This document shows, piece after piece, positions 17,753-28,774 of a stretch of 64,000 nucleotides of DNA (position 1 is its first letter; the number at the start of each line of letters is the position of its first letter). The position numbers and the translations under genes are program-made. Source of the DNA: Rubrivivax sp. (GTDB lineage: Bacteria > Pseudomonadota > Gammaproteobacteria > Burkholderiales > Burkholderiaceae_C); contig JALHPY010000002.1 in assembly GCA_022842305.1 (NCBI GenBank), positions 80,573 through 144,572 on the forward strand, given 5' to 3'. The notes below the pieces were generated by a model. The model made no database searches and had not been told where the DNA came from. It saw only the letters and a list, made by a program, of their open reading frames with translations.

Positions 17753-18588
17753 AGCACGAACTCCGCGGCCAGGTCGGCCACCGTGCGCGTGGGCTTGCCC
17801 GCGCGCGACTCGTAGGGGGGGCGCGTGCCGGCGTAGAGCACACCGAGGTTCATGCCGTCGTCGGCCATGATGCGGCGCGCCGCCAGCACCGGGTCGTCGG
17901 TGGCTTCGACCGGCGACGGGCGCACCTGGTTGCGCCAGTCGCGCTGCTCGGGTCTGAAGGTGACGCAGGGGCTCAGGATCTCGATGAACGAGAAGCCCGG
18001 GTGGCGGATGGCCTGGGCGATGAGACTGGCCGCGCCGTTGGGATCACCCGCAAAGCCGCGCGCCACGAAGCTGGCGCCGGCCGCCAGCGCGATGACCAGC
18101 GGGTGGAACGAGCGTATGCCGGTGCCGCCGGGCGAGAGCTTGTTGTCCCAGTCGGGCTCGGTGGTGGGTGAGGCCTGGCCCTTGGTCATGCCGTAGACGT
18201 GGTTGTCCATCACGATGTAGGTCATGTCGACGTTGCGCCGGCAGGCGTGCATGAAGTGGTTGCCGCCGATGGAATAGCCGTCGCCGTCGCCGCCGGTCAC
18301 CAGCACCGTAAGGTCGGGACGCGCCACCTTCAGCCCGGTGGCGGCGGCCAGCGAGCGGCCGTGCACGCCGTGGAAGCCGTAGCAGGTGGTGTAGGCCGGG
18401 ATGCGCGACGAGCAGCCGATGCCCGAGACCACCGCCACCTCGTGCGGCGGCAGCTGCAGCTGGGCCAGCGCCTTGGTGATGGCGCTCAGCACGGTGAAGT
18501 CACCGCAGCCGGGGCACCAGATCGGCTTGTAGCCGGACTTGTAATCGGCCGCGGTCAGCACGGCCACGGGGGTGGTGACGTCGTTCAT
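17749..18588 (-). CDS. korB: 2-oxoacid:ferredoxin oxidoreductase beta subunit
   Basis: KPIWCPGCGDFTVLSAITKAL, GIGCSSRIPAY, VTGGDGDGYSIGGNHF. Confidence 0.92.
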   Translation of the reverse strand: MNDVTTPVAVLTAADYKSGYKPIWCPGCGDFTVLSAITKALAQLQLPPHEVAVVSGIGCSSRIPAYTTCYGFHGVHGRSLAAATGLKVARPDLTVLVTGGDGDGYSIGGNHFMHACRRNVDMTYIVMDNHVYGMTKGQASPTTEPDWDNKLSPGGTGIRSFHPLVIALAAGASFVARGFAGDPNGAASLIAQAIRHPGFSFIEILSPCVTFRPEQRDWRNQVRPSPVEATDDPVLAARRIMADDGMNLGVLYAGTRPPYESRAGKPTRTVADLAAEFVL

Positions 18589-20393
18589 GCGGGGACCCTT
18601 TCAAGGGCAGCGGCGCGCTGCCATTCGACGATGACAGCGGCCAGTTCGGCGGGCCGCAGCGGCAGCGGGCCGGGGCGGTGGAAGCTGCGCGGCTTGCCCG
18701 GCAGGTCATACATGGCACGCAGGTAACGGTACAGCTGCGCGCCGTGGTTCTGCTCGACCACCAGCACGCGCGTCACGCCGGCCAGGGCTGCGTCCAGCTT
18801 CTCGGGCAGGGCCGGGGCCAGCAGGCGCAGGCTGATCAGCCGCGTCGGGCAGCCGGCGGCATTGGCGCGCGCCACGGCCTCGCGCACGGTGCCGGTGACC
18901 GAGCCGAAGGTGATCACCGCGCATTCCTCGGCGCAGTCGCCCTGCCCTTCCACGTCGGCCCAGCGCGGGCCGTAGTCGAACAGCGCCAGCTTGCGCTCGC
19001 GCTTGGCCAGCTGCAGCAGGTGGTCGCGCGACTGGCTGCTGGGGATGCCGGCCTCGGTGTGCTCAAGCCCGTCTGCCGTGTACACCACGCCCGGCGTGCC
19101 GGGGATGGCCATGGGCGACACGCCGCTGGGGGTGTCGCGGTAGCGCTTGTAGTCGGCCGTGTGCGCGGCCACGGTCTGGCGCTGCGCCACCGGGCCGCCT
19201 TCGGGCGGCTCGTCGATGATGGCGCGCGACTGGCCCATGAACTGGTCCGACAGCACGATGGCCGCCGTCTGCAGCGCCTCGGCCAGCTGCACCGCCCACT
19301 GGGTGGCGTGCAGGCAATCGGCGATGGAGTTGGGCGCCACCACCAGGCGCGGCGCGTCACCGGGCAGGCCGCTCACGGCGAATGCCAGGTCGCTCTGCTC
19401 GCTCTTGGCCGGGATGCCGGTGGACGGGCCGCCGCGCATCACGTCGACCACGACGATGGGCACCTCGGCGCAGACCGCCAGGCCGATGGCCTCGGTCATC
19501 AGCGCCAGGCCGGGGCCGGCTGTGGCGGTGAGCGACGGCACGCCGCCGTAGCTGGCGCCGATGATCATGTTGACCGAGGCCAGTTCGTCCTCGGCCTGCA
19601 GCAGGCTGCCCCCCACGCGGGTGAGCGCCGGTGCCATCCACTCCAGCAACTCGGTGGCCGGGGTGATGGGATAGGCGGCGACGAAGCGGATGCCGCCGCG
19701 CACGGCGCCGTAGCCCGCGGCCTCGTTGCCGCTGATGAGCCAGCGCCTGGCGGTGGCCGCAGCACCCGCTTCCAGCCGCGCCATGCCCTGCATCGCGGCG
19801 TGGGCCGATGCTTGTTCGAAGCCCTTGTGCAGCGCCGCCAGGTTGGCGACCAGGCCTTCATCGGCGCGCTTCCAGGATGCGCGCAGCGCCGCTTCCAGCG
19901 CCGTGATCGGCAGGCCGCACAGGCCGCCGGCCAGGCCCAGCGCGATCATGTTGACCCAGCAGCCGGGGATGGCCTTGGCCATCTTCTTGAGCGGCAGCGC
20001 CACGCAGGCGGCGCCGCTGCGCGCAAAGACCTCGGGCGCGTCGCCCTCGTCGCTGTCGCCGATGACCAGGCTGCCGGCGTGCAGCGGGATCTCGTCGGCG
20101 AAGCGGTTGACGTTGCCCCAGTCCATGGCCAGCAGCAGGTCGAAGTGGTCGCCCAGCGCGTCCTGCGGCGTGCGGCCCAGGCGCAGCAGGCCGGCGGCTT
20201 CACCGCCGCGGATCTGCGGGCCGCTGGTGCGCACCATCAGGCCGTACAGGCCGGCGCGCGCGGCGGCGTCCAGCAGCATGGTGCCGGCCGTCATGACGCC
20301 GCTGCCGCCGCTTCCGGCCAGGGCCAGCGCGACGAAAGCGCCGCCGGGCGGGCCGGCGGCGCGCTGGGCTTCGGGGTTGCTAGGGGTTTGCAC
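18585..20393 (-). CDS. korA: 2-oxoacid:ferredoxin oxidoreductase, fused gamma-alpha subunit (GTG start)
   Basis: GAFVALALAGSGGSGVMTAGTMLLDAAARAGLYG then AAGYGAVRGGIRFVAAYPITPATELLEWMA; AAGGAG upstream of GTG 20393. Confidence 0.9.
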   Translation of the reverse strand: MQTPSNPEAQRAAGPPGGAFVALALAGSGGSGVMTAGTMLLDAAARAGLYGLMVRTSGPQIRGGEAAGLLRLGRTPQDALGDHFDLLLAMDWGNVNRFADEIPLHAGSLVIGDSDEGDAPEVFARSGAACVALPLKKMAKAIPGCWVNMIALGLAGGLCGLPITALEAALRASWKRADEGLVANLAALHKGFEQASAHAAMQGMARLEAGAAATARRWLISGNEAAGYGAVRGGIRFVAAYPITPATELLEWMAPALTRVGGSLLQAEDELASVNMIIGASYGGVPSLTATAGPGLALMTEAIGLAVCAEVPIVVVDVMRGGPSTGIPAKSEQSDLAFAVSGLPGDAPRLVVAPNSIADCLHATQWAVQLAEALQTAAIVLSDQFMGQSRAIIDEPPEGGPVAQRQTVAAHTADYKRYRDTPSGVSPMAIPGTPGVVYTADGLEHTEAGIPSSQSRDHLLQLAKRERKLALFDYGPRWADVEGQGDCAEECAVITFGSVTGTVREAVARANAAGCPTRLISLRLLAPALPEKLDAALAGVTRVLVVEQNHGAQLYRYLRAMYDLPGKPRSFHRPGPLPLRPAELAAVIVEWQRAAALERVPA

Positions 20394-20499
20394 GGGTACT
20401 CCTTGGCTCGGGTGGCGCCCGTCTGGGCTTGCGCCGCATTCTGGACTGACAAGGATCAAGTTGGGAACTGAAGCTTCACGCGGCACTTGCTTAAATAAG

Positions 20500-20517
20500 C
20501 ATTGCGGTACCACAATA
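20500..20517. promoter_or_regulatory. Palindromic operator CATTGCGGTACCACAATA
   Basis: Near-perfect palindrome in the korA/had divergent intergenic region; same motif as 3499-3516 and 55654-55671; preceded by inverted repeat GCTTAAATAAGC. Confidence 0.75.
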
Positions 20518-20607
20518 CAACAATAGCGACGGAGCCCACATCCGTCAAGGCGCTACGCCAGACGGCCCCCGGGCCGCGACCGGCCCACCGCACAAGAGGA
20601 GACAGGC

Positions 20608-21675
20608 ATGAGCATCCCCGCCCACCGCTGGCTGATGACCGGCGTGAACCAGCCGCTGCAGCGCGACAGCTTCAGTGCCCAGCCCGGCGCCGGCGAGGTG
20701 GTGGTGGCGGTGGCCGGCTGCGGCGTGTGCCACACCGACCTGGGCTACTACTACGACGGCGTGCGCACCAACCAGCCGCTGCCGCTGGCCCTGGGGCACG
20801 AGGTCAGCGGCCGCGTGGTGGCCTGCGGCGCCGGCGCCGAACACTGGGCCGGCCGCGCCGTCATCGTGCCGGCGGTGCTGCCTTGCGGCACCTGCGACCT
20901 GTGCCAGCGCGGCCTGTCCACCATCTGCCGCGCGCAGAAGATGCCAGGCAACGACATCCAGGGCGGCTTTGCCAGCCACATCGTCGTGCTCGGGCGCGGC
21001 CTGTGCGCCGTGGACGAGCAACGCCTGGCGGCGGCCGGCCTGACGCTGCCGCAGGTGTCGATCGTGGCCGACGCGCTGACCACGCCCTACCAGGCCGTCA
21101 GCCGCGCCGGCGTGACGCCCGGCAGCCTGGCCATCGTGGTGGGCGCCGGCGGCGTGGGCGGCTACTGCGTGCAGGTGGCGCATGCCTTCGGCGCCACGGT
21201 GGTGGCCATCGACGTGGACGACGCCAAGCTGCAGGCCATCGCCGGCCACGGCGCCGCCCTCACCCTGAACAGCCGGCAGATGGACGCCAAGGCGCTGAAG
21301 GCCGCGATCTCGGCCTTCGCCAAGGCCCAGGGGCTGCGCAGCACCGAGTGGTTCATCTTCGAATGCTCGGGCACGGCGCCGGGGCAGCTGGCGGCCTACG
21401 GCCTGCTGGTACACGGCGCCACGCTGTCGGTGGTGGGCTTCACGATGGACAAGGTCGAAGTACGGCTGTCCAACCTGATGGCCTTCGACGCGCGCGCCAT
21501 CGGCAACTGGGGCTGCCCGCCCGAGGCCTATCCCGCCGCGCTGGACCTGGTGCTGGACGGCCGCGTGCAGATCGCCCCCTTCGTGGAAACGCACCCCCTG
21601 GACGACATCAACCGCGTCTTTGCCGCCGTGCACCACCGCGAAATAAAGAAGCGGGCCGTGATGGTCCCCGCCTGA
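20608..21675 (+). CDS. had: 6-hydroxycyclohex-1-ene-1-carbonyl-CoA dehydrogenase
   Basis: Zn-dependent ADH fold, first gene of had-oah-dch-bcr operon. Confidence 0.92.
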   Translation: MSIPAHRWLMTGVNQPLQRDSFSAQPGAGEVVVAVAGCGVCHTDLGYYYDGVRTNQPLPLALGHEVSGRVVACGAGAEHWAGRAVIVPAVLPCGTCDLCQRGLSTICRAQKMPGNDIQGGFASHIVVLGRGLCAVDEQRLAAAGLTLPQVSIVADALTTPYQAVSRAGVTPGSLAIVVGAGGVGGYCVQVAHAFGATVVAIDVDDAKLQAIAGHGAALTLNSRQMDAKALKAAISAFAKAQGLRSTEWFIFECSGTAPGQLAAYGLLVHGATLSVVGFTMDKVEVRLSNLMAFDARAIGNWGCPPEAYPAALDLVLDGRVQIAPFVETHPLDDINRVFAAVHHREIKKRAVMVPA

Positions 21676-21703
21676 ACCCCCAAGCCTTGCAGGAGCCCCG
21701 CCC

Positions 21704-22813
21704 ATGAACACCCCCCGTACCTTCAAGAACCACGATCTGGTGGACGACACCAGCAAGCCCGGCGTACGCGTCGAGAAGCGCCCTGCCAGGCGCCCCAACG
21801 GCGAAGTGGTGCCCGGCCTGTACAACACCTGGATCACGCTGGACAACCCCAGCCAGTACAACAGCTACACCACCGACATGGTGAAGGGCGTGATCCTGGC
21901 CATGCGCGCGGCCAGCAATGCGCGCGACGTCAACTGCGTGGTCTTTACCGGCACGGGAGACAAGGCCTTCTGCACCGGCGGCAACACCAAGGAATACGCC
22001 GAGTACTACGCCGGCCACCCGCAGGAATACCGCCAGTACATGCGGCTGTTCAACGACATGGTGTCGGCCATCCTGGCCTGCGACAAGCCGGTGATCTGCC
22101 GCGTCAACGGCATGCGCATCGGCGGCGGGCAGGAGATCGGCATGGCCTGCGACTTCTCGGTATCCAGCGACCTGGCACGCTATGGCCAGGCCGGGCCCAA
22201 GCACGGCTCGGCGCCCATCGGCGGCGCTACAGACTTCTTGCCCGTGATCGTGGGCGCCGAGCGCGCCATGGCCGCCTGCGTGCTGTGCGAACCCTTCAGC
22301 GCGCACAAGGCCTACCAGATGGGCATCCTCACCGACGTGGTGCCGGCGCTCAAGGTCGATGGCAAGTTCGTCGCCAATCCGCTGGTGGAGACGCAGCGCC
22401 AGTACGACGAATTCGGCCGCAACGCCTACGGCGAGGCCAAGACCGGCGCGGCGCTGGATGAAGGCAAGGCGCTGATGAAGCGCGGCACGGTGGACCTGGG
22501 CATGCTGGACGCGCGCGTGGAAGAGCTGTGCGCCAAGATCCTGCTGACCTTCCCCGACTGCACCACCAAGACGCTGGAAGAACTGCGCAAGCCCAAGCTC
22601 GAGGCCTGGAACCGCAACAAGGAAGACTCGCGTTCCTGGCTGGCGCTGAACATGATGACCGAGGCCCGCAGCGGCTTCACCGCCTTCAACGAAGGCCCCA
22701 AGGACGACCGCGAGATCGACTTCGTGCTGCTGCGCCAGAAGCTGGCCGCGGGGCAAAGCTGGGTGGGCAGCCTGCACGACGAGATCCAGCCGGGCGCCAA
22801 GAACCATGGCTGA
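21704..22813 (+). CDS. oah: 6-oxocyclohex-1-ene-1-carbonyl-CoA hydrolase
   Basis: KNHDLVDDTSKPGVRVEKRPARRPNGEVVPGLYNTWITLDNPSQYNSYTTDMVKGVILAMRAASNARDVNCVVFTG. Confidence 0.95.
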   Translation: MNTPRTFKNHDLVDDTSKPGVRVEKRPARRPNGEVVPGLYNTWITLDNPSQYNSYTTDMVKGVILAMRAASNARDVNCVVFTGTGDKAFCTGGNTKEYAEYYAGHPQEYRQYMRLFNDMVSAILACDKPVICRVNGMRIGGGQEIGMACDFSVSSDLARYGQAGPKHGSAPIGGATDFLPVIVGAERAMAACVLCEPFSAHKAYQMGILTDVVPALKVDGKFVANPLVETQRQYDEFGRNAYGEAKTGAALDEGKALMKRGTVDLGMLDARVEELCAKILLTFPDCTTKTLEELRKPKLEAWNRNKEDSRSWLALNMMTEARSGFTAFNEGPKDDREIDFVLLRQKLAAGQSWVGSLHDEIQPGAKNHG

Positions 22814-23627
22814 GGAAGCGAGCACAGTCCCCTCGGGGGACCGGGCGCGGTACTCCGCGACCGAGGGGCCATTGAAAGTCTGGCTGGAGCACGACGGCGC
22901 CCTGCTGCGCCTGCGCCTGGCCCGGCCCAAGGCCAACATCGTGGACGCGCAGATGATCGCCGCGCTGCAGGCGGCGCTGGACGCACACCGCGCCACTCCC
23001 GGCCTGCGCGGCGTGCTGCTGGACGCCGAAGGCCCGCACTTCAGCTTTGGCGCCAGCGTCGAAGAGCATGTGGCCGAGCGCTGTGCCGCCATGCTGGCCA
23101 GCCTGCACGCGTTGGTGCTGACGATGGCTGCGTTTCCGCTGCCCATCCTGGTGGCCGTGCGTGGCCAGTGCCTGGGCGGCGGGCTCGAGGTCGCCCTGGC
23201 CGGCGGCCCAATCTTTGCTCACCCCGAAGCACAGTTCGGCCAGCCCGAGATCAAGCTGGGCGTGTTTGCCCCCGCGGCCAGCTGCCTGCTGCCCTGGCGC
23301 ATCAACCAGAGCAGCGCCGAAGACCTGCTGTGGAGCGGCCGCAGCATCAACGGCACTGCCGCGCTGGCCCTGGGCCTGGTGCAGGCCCTGGCCGACGACC
23401 CCGCGGCCGCGGCACTGGCCTACTTTGACGAGCACCTGCTGCCGCGCAGCGCCGCCGCGCTGGCCCATGCCGTGGCCGCGGTGCGCGCGCCGCGCTTGCG
23501 TGAGCTTGCCCAGCGCCTGGCCGAGGTCGAGCAGCTGTACCTGGACGGACTGATGAAGACCTTCGATGCCAACGAAGGCCTGGCCGCCTTCATGGCCCGC
23601 CGCACGCCCACCTGGCAACACCGATGA
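22806..23627 (+). CDS. dch: Cyclohexa-1,5-diene-1-carbonyl-CoA hydratase
   Basis: Crotonase fold LRLARPKANIVDAQMIAALQAAL...RGQCLGGGLEVALAG; position between oah and bcrC. Confidence 0.92.
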   Translation: MAEEASTVPSGDRARYSATEGPLKVWLEHDGALLRLRLARPKANIVDAQMIAALQAALDAHRATPGLRGVLLDAEGPHFSFGASVEEHVAERCAAMLASLHALVLTMAAFPLPILVAVRGQCLGGGLEVALAGGPIFAHPEAQFGQPEIKLGVFAPAASCLLPWRINQSSAEDLLWSGRSINGTAALALGLVQALADDPAAAALAYFDEHLLPRSAAALAHAVAAVRAPRLRELAQRLAEVEQLYLDGLMKTFDANEGLAAFMARRTPTWQHR

Positions 23628-23641
23628 CAGGAGCCCCGCTC

Positions 23642-24823
23642 ATGAACACCAGCATCCCGAAGGTCACGCAGATCGTGCAGCGTTGCGAGGCGCTGTTCGA
23701 AGACCTGCACTTCAACGCCGTCAAGGACTGGAAGGCGGCAGTGCCCGGCCGCAAGGCCATCGGCTACATGCCGGTGTACGTGCCGCGCGAGCTGATCCAC
23801 GCCGCCGGCATGCTGCCCGTGGGCATCCTGGGCGGCGGCGACGCGCTCGAAGTGATACAGGGCGACGCCTACTACCAGAGCTACATCTGCCGCATCCCGC
23901 GCAGCACCATCGAACTGGGCCTGACCGGGCGGCTGGACTGCCTGGACGGCATGCTGTTTCCCAGCATCTGCGACGTGATCCGCAACCTCAGCGGCATGTG
24001 GCAGATGCTGTTCAAGGACAAGTTCGTGCGCTACATCGACGTGCCGCAGAACTATCAAGATGAGGTTGGCGGACGCTTCTACATGGAAGAGATGCAGATC
24101 CTGCGCGAAGAACTCGCCAAGCTGGGCGGGCGCGAGATCACCGACGACGACATCAACCGCAGCATTGCTGCCTACAACGACAACCGCGCCGCCATCCGCG
24201 ACCTGTACGCCTACCGGGCTGCCAAGCCCTGGCAGGCGCCCACGTCCGAGATCTACCTGGTGCTGCGCGCCGGCATGGTGCTGCCGGTGGAAGAGCACAC
24301 GGCCCTGGTGCGCGAGTACCTGGCCGCGGCCGAACTGCTGCAGCGTGTGAAGCGCGACAACGCCCGCGTGGTGCTCACCGGCGGCTTCTGCGAACAGCCG
24401 CCGCTGGCGCTGATCAAGTCGATAGAGATGTCGGGCTGCTACGTGGTGGACGACGACTTCATGCTCATCACGCGCTGGCTGCTGGACGAAGTGCCGACCG
24501 ACGGCAACCCGCTGCAGGAGCTGTCGCGTGCCTTCCTGCACCGCAGTGCCAGCACAGCGGCCAAGTACGACGCCACGCGCGAGGAAAAAGGCGTGTTCCT
24601 GATGAAGCAGGTCAAGACGCGCGGCGCCGAAGGCGTGATCTTCGCCGCCCCGTCCTTCTGCGACCCGGCGCTGCTGGAGCGGCCCATGCTGCAGGACGTG
24701 CTGACCAAGCACGCCATCCCGCACACCGCCTTCAAGTACGCCGAGAACACCGGCCAGATGGCGCCGATCCGCGAACAGGCGGGCACCTTCGCCGACTCGA
24801 TCAAGCTCTGGAACGCCGCTTAA
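23642..24823 (+). CDS. bcrC: Benzoyl-CoA reductase subunit C
   Basis: BcrC/HgdB-type subunit upstream of bcrB; GDAYYQSYICRIPRSTIELGL. Confidence 0.94.
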   Translation: MNTSIPKVTQIVQRCEALFEDLHFNAVKDWKAAVPGRKAIGYMPVYVPRELIHAAGMLPVGILGGGDALEVIQGDAYYQSYICRIPRSTIELGLTGRLDCLDGMLFPSICDVIRNLSGMWQMLFKDKFVRYIDVPQNYQDEVGGRFYMEEMQILREELAKLGGREITDDDINRSIAAYNDNRAAIRDLYAYRAAKPWQAPTSEIYLVLRAGMVLPVEEHTALVREYLAAAELLQRVKRDNARVVLTGGFCEQPPLALIKSIEMSGCYVVDDDFMLITRWLLDEVPTDGNPLQELSRAFLHRSASTAAKYDATREEKGVFLMKQVKTRGAEGVIFAAPSFCDPALLERPMLQDVLTKHAIPHTAFKYAENTGQMAPIREQAGTFADSIKLWNAA

Positions 24824-24843
24824 AGCCGCAAGAGGACGACGCC

Positions 24844-26256
24844 ATGAACACCCCCATCGCCATGCCCACGCCCACCGGCAGCGCCAAGAAGCCGCCCAAG
24901 GTCGAGAAAGAAGACGCGATGTGGCTCCAGAAGGAGCTCATCAACAAGAACTACAGCGAACTGGCCAACGCCCGCGCCAACAACCAGAAGGTGGCGGCCA
25001 CCTTCGTGCCTGGCAACCTGAATGAGTTGCTGATGTGCTTTGACTTCGCGCGCAGCCTGCCCGAGACCAATGCGCTGCAGAACGGCATGCGCAAGAAGAG
25101 CGGCAAGATGATCATGGACGCCGAACGCGACGGCCAGAGCGAGGACGTCTGCACCTACGTCAAGGCCGACCTGGGCATGATGCTGGGCGGCGAGACCGGC
25201 CCCAACGGCGAGACCCTGCCCAAGCCCGACATCCTGCTGCTCAGCTACACCGGCTGCTTCACCTTCATGAAGTGGTTCGAGCTGATCCGCCACAAGTACG
25301 GCTGCGAAACCGTGATGCTGCACGTGCCCTACCAGGGCGAAGGCCGCATCGCGCCCAACATGCGCGACTACGTCGTGCGGCAGTTGAAGGAGACCGTGAT
25401 CCCGACGCTGGAGCGCGTCTCGGGCGTCAAGTTCGACATCGACCGCCTGCGCCAGTACATGCGCGAATCGGTCAAGGCCGAGGACGATCTGGTCAAGGTG
25501 CTGCAGTCGGCCAAGAACCGGCCCAGCCCCATCGACGGCTACTTCGGCGCCGTGTACTACATCGGCCCCATCTTCACCGCCTTCCGCGGCACGCCCGAGG
25601 CCACCGAGTACTACCGCGTGCTGCGCGCCGAGATCGAGGAGCGCGTGCGCCTGGGCCTGGGCCCGGTGACACCCGAGGGCGCGATGGGCGAAGAGAAGTA
25701 CCGCCTGGTGGTCGAGGGCCCGCCCAACTGGACCAGCTTCCGCGAGTTCTGGAAGATGTTCTACGACGAGGGCGCGGTGGTGGTCTCGTCCACCTACGCC
25801 AAGGTCGGCGGGCTGTACGACTTCGGCTTCCGCCACGACCCGGATCACCCGCTGGAATCGCTGGCCGACTACTGCCTGGGCTGCTACACCAACCTGAACC
25901 TGCCCTCGCGCGTGGACATGATCTGCAAGTACATCGACGAGTACCAGGCCGACGGCCTGCTGATCAACAGCATCAAGAGCTGCAACAGCTTCTCGGCCGG
26001 CCAGCTGCTGATGATGCGCGAGGTCGAGCGCCGCACCGGCAAGCCCGCGGCCTTCATCGAGACCGATCTGGTGGACCCGCGCTACTTCTCGGCGGCCAAC
26101 GTCAAGAACCGGCTCGAGAGCTACTTCCAGATGGTCAAGGCCAAGCGCGTGGCGGGCGTCACCGGGCTGGGCTCGGCCGGCATGTCCTTGCCTTCCGGGC
26201 TGGAAGGCCCGGGCGGACCCGGCGGCCCGATCATCCCCATCCACGCGGCCCACTGA
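24844..26256 (+). CDS. bcrB: Benzoyl-CoA reductase subunit B
   Basis: [59 protein letters not shown]. Confidence 0.95.
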   Translation: MNTPIAMPTPTGSAKKPPKVEKEDAMWLQKELINKNYSELANARANNQKVAATFVPGNLNELLMCFDFARSLPETNALQNGMRKKSGKMIMDAERDGQSEDVCTYVKADLGMMLGGETGPNGETLPKPDILLLSYTGCFTFMKWFELIRHKYGCETVMLHVPYQGEGRIAPNMRDYVVRQLKETVIPTLERVSGVKFDIDRLRQYMRESVKAEDDLVKVLQSAKNRPSPIDGYFGAVYYIGPIFTAFRGTPEATEYYRVLRAEIEERVRLGLGPVTPEGAMGEEKYRLVVEGPPNWTSFREFWKMFYDEGAVVVSSTYAKVGGLYDFGFRHDPDHPLESLADYCLGCYTNLNLPSRVDMICKYIDEYQADGLLINSIKSCNSFSAGQLLMMREVERRTGKPAAFIETDLVDPRYFSAANVKNRLESYFQMVKAKRVAGVTGLGSAGMSLPSGLEGPGGPGGPIIPIHAAH

Positions 26257-26272
26257 GAGCGAGGGCGACCAC

Positions 26273-27613
26273 ATGCGCTGCTTCATCGGCATCGACCTGG
26301 GCTCCACCACCACCAAGGCGGTGGTGGTGGACGAGAACCAGAACATCCTCGGGCGTGGCATCACCAATTCGCGCTCCAACTACGACACGGCCGCGGCCAT
26401 CGCCAAGCAGGAGGCGCTGGTCAACAGCCGCTTCCACCTGTTCCGGCAGAAGCTGGGCAGTGAAGGCGCGCTCAACGGCGCGCTGGACGGCTTCATCGCG
26501 CAGCTGGAACGCGACTTCCGCTCCGAGCAATACCTGGAACAGCTGGCCGACCTGCACAAGACCTGCGAACGCAGCCTGGCCACGTCGCGCTTCGGCGAAG
26601 GCGCGGCCGCGGTGGGCCCGGCGCTGGAAGAGGTGTTCCGCCGCCTCACGGCAGAAGCGCCCTTGCTGTTTGCGCCCGGCGCCAAGCGCAAGAGCGACTT
26701 CTTCCGCGACATCGCCGGCAGCCAGTACCTGGCCACCGGCGAGGTGGTGGCCAAGGAGGCCGGCACCAAGTACGAGTACCTGCTCAACCTGTTCGACCGC
26801 AGCATCATCGAGGTCGAGAACCGCGTCTACGCCGACAGCATCCGGCGGCATTTGCTGGCGGCGCTGGAGCGCACCTTCATCGCCCTGCCCGAGACCACGG
26901 CGCGGCGCGCGCAGGTCGAAGCGCCCATCAAGGGCATCCTCGACACCGATCTGGAAGAGACCTACGTCGTGGGCACCGGCTACGGCCGCGCGCGCCTGCC
27001 CTTCAGCAAGGAGCACATCCGCAGCGAGATCCTGTGCCACGGCCTGGGCGCGCACGTCATGTACCCGGGCACGGCCACGGTGCTGGACATCGGCGGCCAG
27101 GACACCAAGGCCATCCAGATCGACCCGGCGGGCATCGTCGAGAGCTTCCAGATGAACGACCGCTGCGCCGCCGGCTGCGGCCGCTACCTGGGCTACATCG
27201 CCGATGAGATGAACATGGGTCTGCACGAGCTGGGCCCGCTGGCGATGAAGTCGACCAAGAGCATCCGCATCAACAGCACCTGCACGGTGTTCGCCGGCGC
27301 CGAGCTGCGCGACCGCCTGAGCCTGGGCGACAAGCGCGAGGACATCATGGCCGGCCTGCACCGCGCCATCATGCTGCGCGCCATGTCGATCCTGGCGCGT
27401 TCGGGCGGCGTGCGCGACCAGTTCACCTTCACCGGCGGCGTGGCCAAGAACGAGGCCGCGGTCAAGTCGCTGAAAGAGCTGATCAAGGACAACTACGGCG
27501 AGGTCACGCTCAACATCGACCCCGATTCCATCTACACCGGCGCCCTGGGCGGTGCCACCTTTGCCTGGCGGGCCGTGGTCGAGGAAGGCCGCTCCGCTGA
27601 AGCAAGGGTCTGA
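26273..27613 (+). CDS. bcrA: Benzoyl-CoA reductase ATPase subunit A
   Basis: [60 protein letters not shown]. Confidence 0.95.
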   Translation: MRCFIGIDLGSTTTKAVVVDENQNILGRGITNSRSNYDTAAAIAKQEALVNSRFHLFRQKLGSEGALNGALDGFIAQLERDFRSEQYLEQLADLHKTCERSLATSRFGEGAAAVGPALEEVFRRLTAEAPLLFAPGAKRKSDFFRDIAGSQYLATGEVVAKEAGTKYEYLLNLFDRSIIEVENRVYADSIRRHLLAALERTFIALPETTARRAQVEAPIKGILDTDLEETYVVGTGYGRARLPFSKEHIRSEILCHGLGAHVMYPGTATVLDIGGQDTKAIQIDPAGIVESFQMNDRCAAGCGRYLGYIADEMNMGLHELGPLAMKSTKSIRINSTCTVFAGAELRDRLSLGDKREDIMAGLHRAIMLRAMSILARSGGVRDQFTFTGGVAKNEAAVKSLKELIKDNYGEVTLNIDPDSIYTGALGGATFAWRAVVEEGRSAEARV

Positions 27614-27626
27614 GGGAGCCAGCAGC

Positions 27627-28472
27627 ATGATCCACACCATCGGCATCGACATCGGCTCGGGCGCGGTCAAGTCCGTGCTCTTCCGCCACGGCGCAGACGG
27701 CGCAAAACCCACCTGGGTGGCGCGGCGCTGCGAACGCATCCGCAGCCGCGACCCCATGACCCTGGCGCGCCAGGGCTTTGATGACGTGCTGGCCGACGCC
27801 GGCCTGGCCGAAGGCGACGTGGCCTACACGGCCACCACCGGTGAGGGCGAGAACGTCAAGTTCGCCACCGGGCACTTCTATTCGATGACCACGCACGCCC
27901 GCGGCGGCGTGTTCCTGGAGCCGACGGCGCGCGCGGTGGTCGACATCGGCGCGCTCAACGGCCGCGCCATCTACATCGACGAGCGCGGCAAGGTGCTGTC
28001 GTACAAGATGACCAGCCAGTGCGCCTCGGGCTCGGGCCAGTTCCTGGAAAACATCGCGCGCTACCTGGGCGTGGCGGTCGAGGAGATCGGCCCGCTGTCG
28101 CAGAGCAGCCTGGACCCCGAGAAGGTCAGTTCCATCTGCGCCGTGCTGGCCGAGACCGACGTCATCAACATGGTGTCGCGCGGCATCGCCACGCCCGACA
28201 TCCTCAAGGGCATCCACCTGTCGATGGCCTCGCGCATCGTCAAGCTGCTCAAGGTGACGGGCATCAAGAGCGGCACCGCGCTGCTGACCGGCGGCCTGGC
28301 GCTGGACAGCGGGCTGCTGGCCGCCATCCAGGAAGAGATGGTCAACGAGAAGGTCACGGTCAGCGCCATGTCGCACCCCGATTCCATCTACGCCGGGGCC
28401 GTGGGCGCGGCGCTGTGGGGCGCCTTCCGCCACCGCAAGCTGCAGGAGCTGGAAGCCACGGCTGCGGCATGA
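27627..28472 (+). CDS. bcrD: Benzoyl-CoA reductase ATPase subunit D
   Basis: MIHTIGIDIGSGAVKSVLFR; MTSQCASGSGQFLENIARYLG. Confidence 0.95.
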   Translation: MIHTIGIDIGSGAVKSVLFRHGADGAKPTWVARRCERIRSRDPMTLARQGFDDVLADAGLAEGDVAYTATTGEGENVKFATGHFYSMTTHARGGVFLEPTARAVVDIGALNGRAIYIDERGKVLSYKMTSQCASGSGQFLENIARYLGVAVEEIGPLSQSSLDPEKVSSICAVLAETDVINMVSRGIATPDILKGIHLSMASRIVKLLKVTGIKSGTALLTGGLALDSGLLAAIQEEMVNEKVTVSAMSHPDSIYAGAVGAALWGAFRHRKLQELEATAAA

Positions 28473-28515
28473 TGCGCGCCGTCTTTCCACAACCCCGACC
28501 CCGGAGACCCCCGCC

Positions 28516-28761
28516 ATGGCCTTGATGATCACCCAGGACTGCACCGCCTGCGACGCCTGCAAGCCGGCCTGCCCCAACGAGGCCATCGCCGAAGGCAGCC
28601 CGATGTACGTGATCGACGCACTGCGCTGCACCGAATGCGTGGGCGCCGAGGACGACCCGCAGTGCGCGCTGATGTGCCCGGCCGACTGCATCGTGCCCAA
28701 CCCCGACTTCGTCGAGTCGCGCGAGGAGTTGATGGCCAAGTACGAGTCGCTGCACGGCTGA
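28516..28761 (+). CDS. fdx: 2[4Fe-4S] ferredoxin of the benzoyl-CoA pathway
   Basis: MALMITQDCTACDACKPACPNEAIAEGSPMYVIDALRCTECVGAEDDPQCALMCPADCI. Confidence 0.95.
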   Translation: MALMITQDCTACDACKPACPNEAIAEGSPMYVIDALRCTECVGAEDDPQCALMCPADCIVPNPDFVESREELMAKYESLHG

Positions 28762-28774
28762 GCGGGCTGCCGCG

